Of a stretch of DNA of 35,038 nt, positions 32,035 to 35,038 are shown one piece after another. The notes under the pieces were generated by a model. It was not told where the DNA came from. It saw only the letters and a list, made by a program, of their open reading frames with translations, and searched no databases. Position 1 is the stretch's first letter; every line of letters starts with the position of its first letter. Both the position numbers and the translations under genes were made by a program. The DNA is from SZAS-79 sp038329645 (GTDB lineage Bacteria > Pseudomonadota > Gammaproteobacteria > Burkholderiales > SG8-39), in contig JBBQNG010000006.1 of assembly GCA_038329645.1 (NCBI GenBank), positions 1 through 35,038 on the forward strand, written 5' to 3'.

Positions 32035-32603
32035 TCCACTTTCCTCTGCTCGAAGCGACCACGCACCTTAGCGCGAAGTTGCAACACACGCGACTCATTG
32101 TTGTATTCGAGTCCACGTCCGGTAAGAAAGCGGCCTTCCTCCCGAATCGCTATCTCCTTGTCGGAGCGAAAGAGCGAGCGGGCGCGAACGACATGCAGAA
32201 AACTGGTTTGCATGCGCAGTTCGGGCTGCGAGGGGATCGCACTTCGTACCAGAAGGACGTTGTCATAGAGGAACGTATCCTCTCCATCCTGGCTAAGCGC
32301 GCCGCGTTCGGCGGTCAACGTTATTGGCGCCTCCCCGGGCTTGGTTTGCAGCACGCGGGGAGCATCCAACGTAGTGGAATCGTCGTCAGGATAGTGCACC
32401 ATTTTGCGCGCCGAGAGCATGGATTCCGGCGCGCCCATGAGTCCATATCGGACGATCCTGAAATTATGGACGATATAGTCCGGATCGTGACGACGCAATG
32501 ACGGATGGGACTGGTCCATGCGCGCTGTGCGCTCGAGCCAGAAAGAAAGCAGGGCAAGCGACAGTATCAGCAGCAAAGGGAAAAGACGCGTATTTGAGAG
32601 CAT
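32031..32603 (-). CDS. lptC: LPS export protein LptC
   Basis: A 190-residue bitopic inner-membrane protein that passes LPS from LptB2FG to LptA. One N-terminal membrane helix is seen at about residues 7-22 (L-F-P-L-L-L-I-L-S-L-A-L-L-S-F), followed by a periplasmic beta-rich domain with D-Y-I-V-H-N-F near residue 42 and L-T-A-E-R-G near residue 97. Location between kdsC and lptA is conserved in proteobacteria. LptC is weakly conserved in sequence, so context carries much of the call. Confidence 0.92.
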   Translation of the reverse strand: MLSNTRLFPLLLILSLALLSFWLERTARMDQSHPSLRRHDPDYIVHNFRIVRYGLMGAPESMLSARKMVHYPDDDSTTLDAPRVLQTKPGEAPITLTAERGALSQDGEDTFLYDNVLLVRSAIPSQPELRMQTSFLHVVRARSLFRSDKEIAIREEGRFLTGRGLEYNNESRVLQLRAKVRGRFEQRKVE

Positions 32604-32608
32604 GCAGG

Positions 32609-33133
32609 TCAGGCGAGGTAGGGGGCGATGGCCGCCTCGAGGGTGCCCTGTGCCCGCATGACGATTTCGCAGACCTCGCGCGCGGCTCCTGCCCCCGCCG
32701 GCTGGGTGGCTACGAAGTGGGCGTGTTGGCGCACTACATCGGGCGCCTCGCGGGTCGTAGCCGCAAAACCGCAGCGCCTTAGTACGGGAAGGTCCACCAG
32801 ATCATCGCCCATGTAGCCGCAGCTTCCCGGCTCGAGGTTTAGAGACTCGGCGAGTCCGGCGAATGCGGAGCGCTTGTCTTCGACGCCCTGCAGGACATCG
32901 ACGATACCGAGGTTCCTCGCCCGATGGCTCACGACATCGGAGCGCCGGCCGGTCAGGATGGCAACCCTCACGCCACTCGCCATCAGCATGCGGATCCCAT
33001 GGCCGTCCAGGGTGCTGAATGCCTTCATTTCTTCGCCAGAATCGCTGTAGTAGATCCGTCCGTCCGTCAACACCCCGTCAACATCGAAGATCATGAGACG
33101 CACGGGCCGTGCCCGACCGAGTACTGGCTCCAT
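32609..33133 (-). CDS. kdsC: 3-deoxy-D-manno-octulosonate 8-phosphate phosphatase KdsC
   Basis: A 174-residue HAD-family phosphatase releasing Kdo from Kdo 8-phosphate for lipid A core synthesis. The catalytic motif is F-D17-V-D19-G-V-L-T-D-G, and further motifs are L-T-G-R-R-S near residue 61 and G-D-D-L-V-D-L near residue 114. No cap domain is present, as expected for this tetrameric class. Three bases separate it from kdsD and five from lptC. Length and context are standard. Confidence 0.96.
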   Translation of the reverse strand: MEPVLGRARPVRLMIFDVDGVLTDGRIYYSDSGEEMKAFSTLDGHGIRMLMASGVRVAILTGRRSDVVSHRARNLGIVDVLQGVEDKRSAFAGLAESLNLEPGSCGYMGDDLVDLPVLRRCGFAATTREAPDVVRQHAHFVATQPAGAGAAREVCEIVMRAQGTLEAAIAPYLA

Positions 33134-33136
33134 TGA

Positions 33137-34144
33137 CTATACGACCTTGGCGCGGAAAAGATCGTGCATGTTGAGCGCGCCAATAAGCATGCCTTGCTCA
33201 TCAGCCACCAGCAGCTGGTTGATCTTATGCCGTTCCATGAGCTCGACGGCTTCCACTGCCAGCGCCTGCGGCCGGATCAGGCGGGGTGCCGGACTCATGA
33301 CGTCGGAAATGCTGGCGGCTCTCAGATCCGGAATCCTTCCGACCGCGCGCCGCAGGTCACCATCGGTAAAAATGCCCGCCACTTTTCCTTGCGCAGTAAC
33401 CACTGCCGTCATCCCCAATCTTTTGTCCGTTATCTCGAGGATGGCCTGGTCAAGTGTCGAGTCAAGAGACACCTTGGGAATGTCGTCGCCGCGACGCATT
33501 ACGTCGTAAACATGGGTGAGCAGCCTGCGCCCGAGTGATCCGCCGGGATGAGAGCGCGCGAAATCCGCCTCAGAAAATCCTCGCGCATCCAGTAGGGCCA
33601 CAGCCAGCGCATCGCCCATCGCAAGCGCTGCCGTGGTGCTCGCCGTAGGCGCAAGGTTGAGTGGACATGCCTCTTGCACGACGCTTGCGTCCAGGTGGAC
33701 ATCAGCTTCGCGCGCGAGGGTCGAACCCACCTGCCCGGTAAGCGCAATCAGCTTGGCTCCCTGACGCTTTACGAGTGGCACAATCTCCAGCAGTTCGGCG
33801 GATTCGCCCGAATACGAGATGCAGATGAATACGTCCTCGGGGCGAATCATTCCGAGGTCGCCATGGCTCGCTTCCGCGGCATGCACGAAATAGGCCGGTG
33901 TCCCGGTGCTGGCCAAAGTCGACGCGATCTTCCTTGCGATGTGCCCGGACTTGCCGATCCCGCTTACAACGACCCGGCCCCGGGACGAGAGAATCAACCC
34001 GAGCGCGGCAAGAAAATCTTCGCCGATTCGGTCGATCAGCGTCCGGACGGCGTCGGCCTCGATATTCAGTACGCGCCGTGCGAGCGCGAGGCTTTTTTCG
34101 CCGGACGCAAGGGTGACCTTGGACGGGGACGAGGCAACGATCAT
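33137..34144 (-). CDS. kdsD: D-arabinose 5-phosphate isomerase (KdsD/KpsF)
   Basis: A 335-residue enzyme converting ribulose 5-phosphate to arabinose 5-phosphate, the first step to Kdo. An N-terminal SIS domain (about 40-190) has V-V-V-S-G-I-G-K-S-G-H-I, and the conserved S-T-G-T-P-A-Y-F-V-H-A-x-E-A-x-H-G-D segment. Two CBS domains fill the C-terminal third (about 205-335). It is the first of the kds-lpt genes. A TACACT hexamer on the minus strand ends nine bases before the ATG, and no ribosome binding site is apparent. Confidence 0.96.
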   Translation of the reverse strand: MIVASSPSKVTLASGEKSLALARRVLNIEADAVRTLIDRIGEDFLAALGLILSSRGRVVVSGIGKSGHIARKIASTLASTGTPAYFVHAAEASHGDLGMIRPEDVFICISYSGESAELLEIVPLVKRQGAKLIALTGQVGSTLAREADVHLDASVVQEACPLNLAPTASTTAALAMGDALAVALLDARGFSEADFARSHPGGSLGRRLLTHVYDVMRRGDDIPKVSLDSTLDQAILEITDKRLGMTAVVTAQGKVAGIFTDGDLRRAVGRIPDLRAASISDVMSPAPRLIRPQALAVEAVELMERHKINQLLVADEQGMLIGALNMHDLFRAKVV

Positions 34145-34152
34145 AGTCGCGG

Positions 34153-34158
34153 AGTGTA
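34153..34158 (-). promoter_or_regulatory. Possible -10 element of the kdsD-lpt-rpoN operon
   Basis: TACACT on the minus strand lies eight bases upstream of the kdsD ATG. If active, the message would start within a few bases of the start codon. No good -35 hexamer is present at 16-18 bases. Confidence 0.3.
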
Positions 34159-34227
34159 GCCCACCGCTCGGGCTGCGGTACAGCCCAAATACCGGATTCC
34201 CCCTATGGCGCGGGAGGCAGTGTGCGT

Positions 34228-35038
34228 CTACCGACCCTGCCCGGACAGAGCAGGAAGGAGCGCATCACGTGCCGCTTGTGGTGCCGCCCGGATCGCTTCG
34301 GCAGTGGCCGGGCCCTGGGTACGGAAGGTCCGAAGGCTTTTCGACAATAGTGCTACCGCCTCTTCACGTCGCCCGGCCAGCGCGAGAAAAATACTCTGCC
34401 GGACCACGACTACGCGTGACGGCCAGAATCGCAGAACACGTTCACCTACCGCAACTTTCTCCGACACGCTGCTGGCATCGAGTGGGAACGCTAAGAAAAG
34501 CCAGAGCTCAGCGCGCGGCGCGAGGAGAGTTTGGCTCAAGCCAACCAGCGAGTCTCGATCCCGCGCTACGTCTCGATCAGAGGCTAGGGAACGTCCCGCA
34601 GCTACCGGACTGGCCAGGTCGAAACGAAAGTAGGCGGCCAGCGTAATACCCAGCAGCACTGTGCCACCGACCGCACACGACGACAGTATCGCGCGCATCA
34701 CGACCGGGCGAATTGCTATTCCGGATTCGAAACGTGGCCCTGCGCCACTCCCGGTGCCCATGATTAAGGCTGTCAGCGCCAGAAAATGCGCGTACCAAAG
34801 CGGATACTCGAGCAAGGCATGCAGGCATTCGACCCCAGCGCAGCTGAGTAGCCACCATTTCGCGGCATCCGGATCTCGCCGGAATTGAGCGCATGAACGC
34901 CCAATCCAGGCGAGAAGCCCAACACAAACGAGACCCGCTCCGACAAGGCCTGTTTCGGCTAGCAGTTGGAGAACCATGTTGTGCGGCGAGGTCCACGTTT
35001 CGTCACCAGCCATTTCAGGTGGCAGCCCGAGTACAAAT
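34228..35038 (-). CDS. O-antigen ligase/PglL-like membrane glycosyltransferase (5' truncated)
   Basis: The frame is open to the right edge of the window, so the N-terminal part is missing; about 270 residues are visible. Near the fragment start is the motif S-P-H-N-M-V-L-Q-L-L-A-E-T-G, the conserved periplasmic His region of Wzy/WaaL/PglL polymerases and ligases. Hydrophobic segments follow at about 28-45, 65-95 and 115-135, then a mostly soluble C-terminal region of about 125 residues with helical repeats (V-A-L-L-S-K-S-L-R). That shape fits the PglL type with a Wzy_C_2-like tail, which transfers lipid-linked oligosaccharide to protein or lipid A core. Which acceptor it uses cannot be told. 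It lies 83 bases upstream of kdsD on the same strand. Confidence 0.8.
   Translation of the reverse strand, partial: FVLGLPPEMAGDETWTSPHNMVLQLLAETGLVGAGLVCVGLLAWIGRSCAQFRRDPDAAKWWLLSCAGVECLHALLEYPLWYAHFLALTALIMGTGSGAGPRFESGIAIRPVVMRAILSSCAVGGTVLLGITLAAYFRFDLASPVAAGRSLASDRDVARDRDSLVGLSQTLLAPRAELWLFLAFPLDASSVSEKVAVGERVLRFWPSRVVVVRQSIFLALAGRREEAVALLSKSLRTFRTQGPATAEAIRAAPQAARDALLPALSGQGR

Noticed and set aside
1..35038. CRISPR arrays, insertion sequences and prophage genes
   Set aside because: No regularly spaced direct repeats, transposase motifs or phage structural proteins were seen; the only tandem repeat is the coding repeat at 5124-5555.

Overview
The window reads as a chromosomal segment of a high-GC betaproteobacterium, most likely of the order Burkholderiales. 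Two syntenic blocks support this: (PP2C phosphatase)-rph-rdgB-hemW on the left, and the typical betaproteobacterial run kdsD-kdsC-lptC-lptA-lptB-rpoN-hpf-ptsN-hprK-rapZ on the right. Assignment to genus is not possible by eye.

Layout. 1-3181 (+): tightly overlapping housekeeping operon of a PP2C phosphatase (5' end outside the window), RNase PH, dITP/XTP pyrophosphatase and HemW. 3256-4959 (-): thiS-thiG-trmB, meeting hemW tail to tail at a small palindrome. 5037-7909 (+): a repetitive coiled-coil protein translationally coupled to a GAF-GAF-PAS class III adenylate cyclase, followed by an ATP-grasp protein. 9228-9710 (-): a small lipoprotein. 9711-10027 is the only gene-free stretch above 300 bases. 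It is AT-rich and holds two terminator-like hairpins. tRNA-Gly(CCC) follows.

10160-24699 is the accessory part. A probable catabolic locus (10160-16848) contains an HpaC-like flavin reductase, a DUF1028 protein, a divergent type II dehydroquinase-like protein that lacks two conserved active-site residues, and a GhrA-like 2-hydroxyacid dehydrogenase. A LysR regulator then reads divergently from an HpaB-like FADH2 monooxygenase, a RidA-family protein lacking the usual arginine, and a TauD/TfdA-like dioxygenase. Beside it lie a cytosolic 5'-nucleotidase and, on the opposite strand, a complete peptide-type ABC importer (permease B, binding protein, permease C, two ATPases). An M20 amidohydrolase gene lies inside that importer operon. 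The likely joint task is import of an N-acyl or peptide-like compound, amide hydrolysis, ring or chain hydroxylation and processing of reactive intermediates. The substrate cannot be read from the sequence. This is the best candidate for an undescribed system.

24797-35038: mutY on (+) abuts a long (-) strand operon. It encodes LPS precursor synthesis (kdsD, kdsC) and LPS transport (lptC, lptA, lptB), sigma-54, the hibernation factor Hpf, the nitrogen-PTS/HPr kinase module (ptsN, hprK), rapZ and a stand-alone LON-domain protein. At the right edge lies the C-terminal part of an O-antigen ligase/PglL-like membrane glycosyltransferase. All functions are inferred from motifs and context read by eye; no database search was run.
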